Positions 5,078-5,219 of a DNA stretch of 5,219 bases are shown in pieces (within the stretch, counting starts at the first letter, position 1; every line of letters begins with the position of its first letter). The notes under the pieces were generated by a model. That model was not told the DNA's origin. It made no database searches and saw only the letters and a list, made by a program, of their open reading frames with translations. The position numbers and the translations under genes were made by a program. The stretch comes from Thermoprotei archaeon (GTDB lineage Archaea > Thermoproteota > Thermoprotei_A > Sulfolobales > NBVN01). The stretch spans positions 1-5,219 of the forward strand of contig QMWS01000061.1 in NCBI GenBank assembly GCA_003661745.1, read 5' to 3'.

Positions 5078-5219
5078 CTTTATACACCCCCTCGTAAACT
5101 TTAGATGGTTTTTCAGTTAACTTTATGAATACTAGCTGAGCTACTCTAGCACCTACTTCAAGCTCGAGTCCGTGAGGATTAAGTACTGTCAGGAGGCCTT
5201 CGCCTCTCCCAACATAGCC
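5064..5219 (-). CDS. dCTP deaminase/dUTPase-family protein, C-terminal 51 residues
   Basis: The frame runs from the right edge to a TAG at 5066-5064. The visible residues include GYVGRGEGLLTVLNPHG (1-17), LEVGARVAQLVFIKL (20-34) and a C-terminal VYEGVYKGENM (41-51). This is the typical end of the dCTP deaminase/trimeric dUTPase fold: the 'G-x-R-I-A-Q-L-V-F' strand followed by the tail with Y-x-G-x-Y-x-G that closes over the nucleotide. The family turns dCTP into dUTP, or dUTP into dUMP, keeping uracil out of DNA and feeding thymidylate synthesis. The catalytic residues lie in the missing part, so deaminase, dUTPase or bifunctional activity cannot be told apart. Its end overlaps the start of the iron-sulfur glycosylase-like gene by 14 bases and carries that gene's ribosome binding site, which indicates one operon. 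Confidence 0.82.
   Translation of the reverse strand, partial: GYVGRGEGLLTVLNPHGLELEVGARVAQLVFIKLTEKPSKVYEGVYKGENM
5085..5093 (-). promoter_or_regulatory. Ribosome binding site that decides the GTG start at 5077
   Basis: GAGGGGGTG on the minus strand is a near-complete Shine-Dalgarno match, seven bases before GTG 5077 and inside the deaminase reading frame. It favours GTG 5077 over the in-frame ATG nine codons later and implies coupled translation. Confidence 0.6.

Noticed and set aside
1..5219. CRISPR array, transposon ends, tRNA or defence genes
   Set aside because: No regularly spaced repeats, transposase motifs, cloverleaf patterns or defence-family signatures were found on either strand.

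Overview
The window looks like a piece of a hyperthermophilic crenarchaeal (Thermoproteota) chromosome. The support is an archaeal-type UbiA prenyltransferase for ether lipid synthesis, a DUF763 protein (a family typical of archaea and thermophiles), GGTG/GAGG-type Shine-Dalgarno sites, GTG starts, TTTAA-type promoter elements, AGG/AGA/CTA-rich codon use and very tight packing. A Desulfurococcales-like genome is a guess; no rRNA or other lineage marker is present.

Left half, plus strand: the C-terminal part of an NfeD-type membrane protein enters from the left edge (to 520). A DUF763 protein (498-1655) overlaps its end by 23 bases. A 134-base spacer follows, with two inverted repeats and a probable promoter. 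Then comes an unrecognised all-beta protein (1790-2818) that appears to hold two copies of one beta-sandwich domain plus a CARDB-like C-terminal domain.

Right half, minus strand, read from the right edge leftwards: the C-terminus of a dCTP deaminase/dUTPase-family protein (5219-5064); a 341-residue protein with endonuclease III-like catalytic-Asp and iron-sulfur signatures (5077-4052), overlapping the first by 14 bases; a small putative winged-helix protein (3976-3722); and the UbiA-family digeranylgeranylglyceryl phosphate synthase (3706-2798). A duplicated CTTTAAG element in the 75-base gap before the small protein suggests that it and ubiA form their own transcription unit. The two halves converge, and the beta protein and ubiA overlap tail to tail by 21 bases.

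Functionally, the deaminase and the glycosylase-like protein form a plausible nucleotide-pool-cleaning plus base-excision pair, although the second protein also resembles the queuosine-salvage glycosidase fold. The small winged-helix protein may regulate lipid synthesis. I see no CRISPR, transposon, prophage, rRNA or tRNA. The item most worth following is the unusual iron-sulfur glycosylase-like protein.
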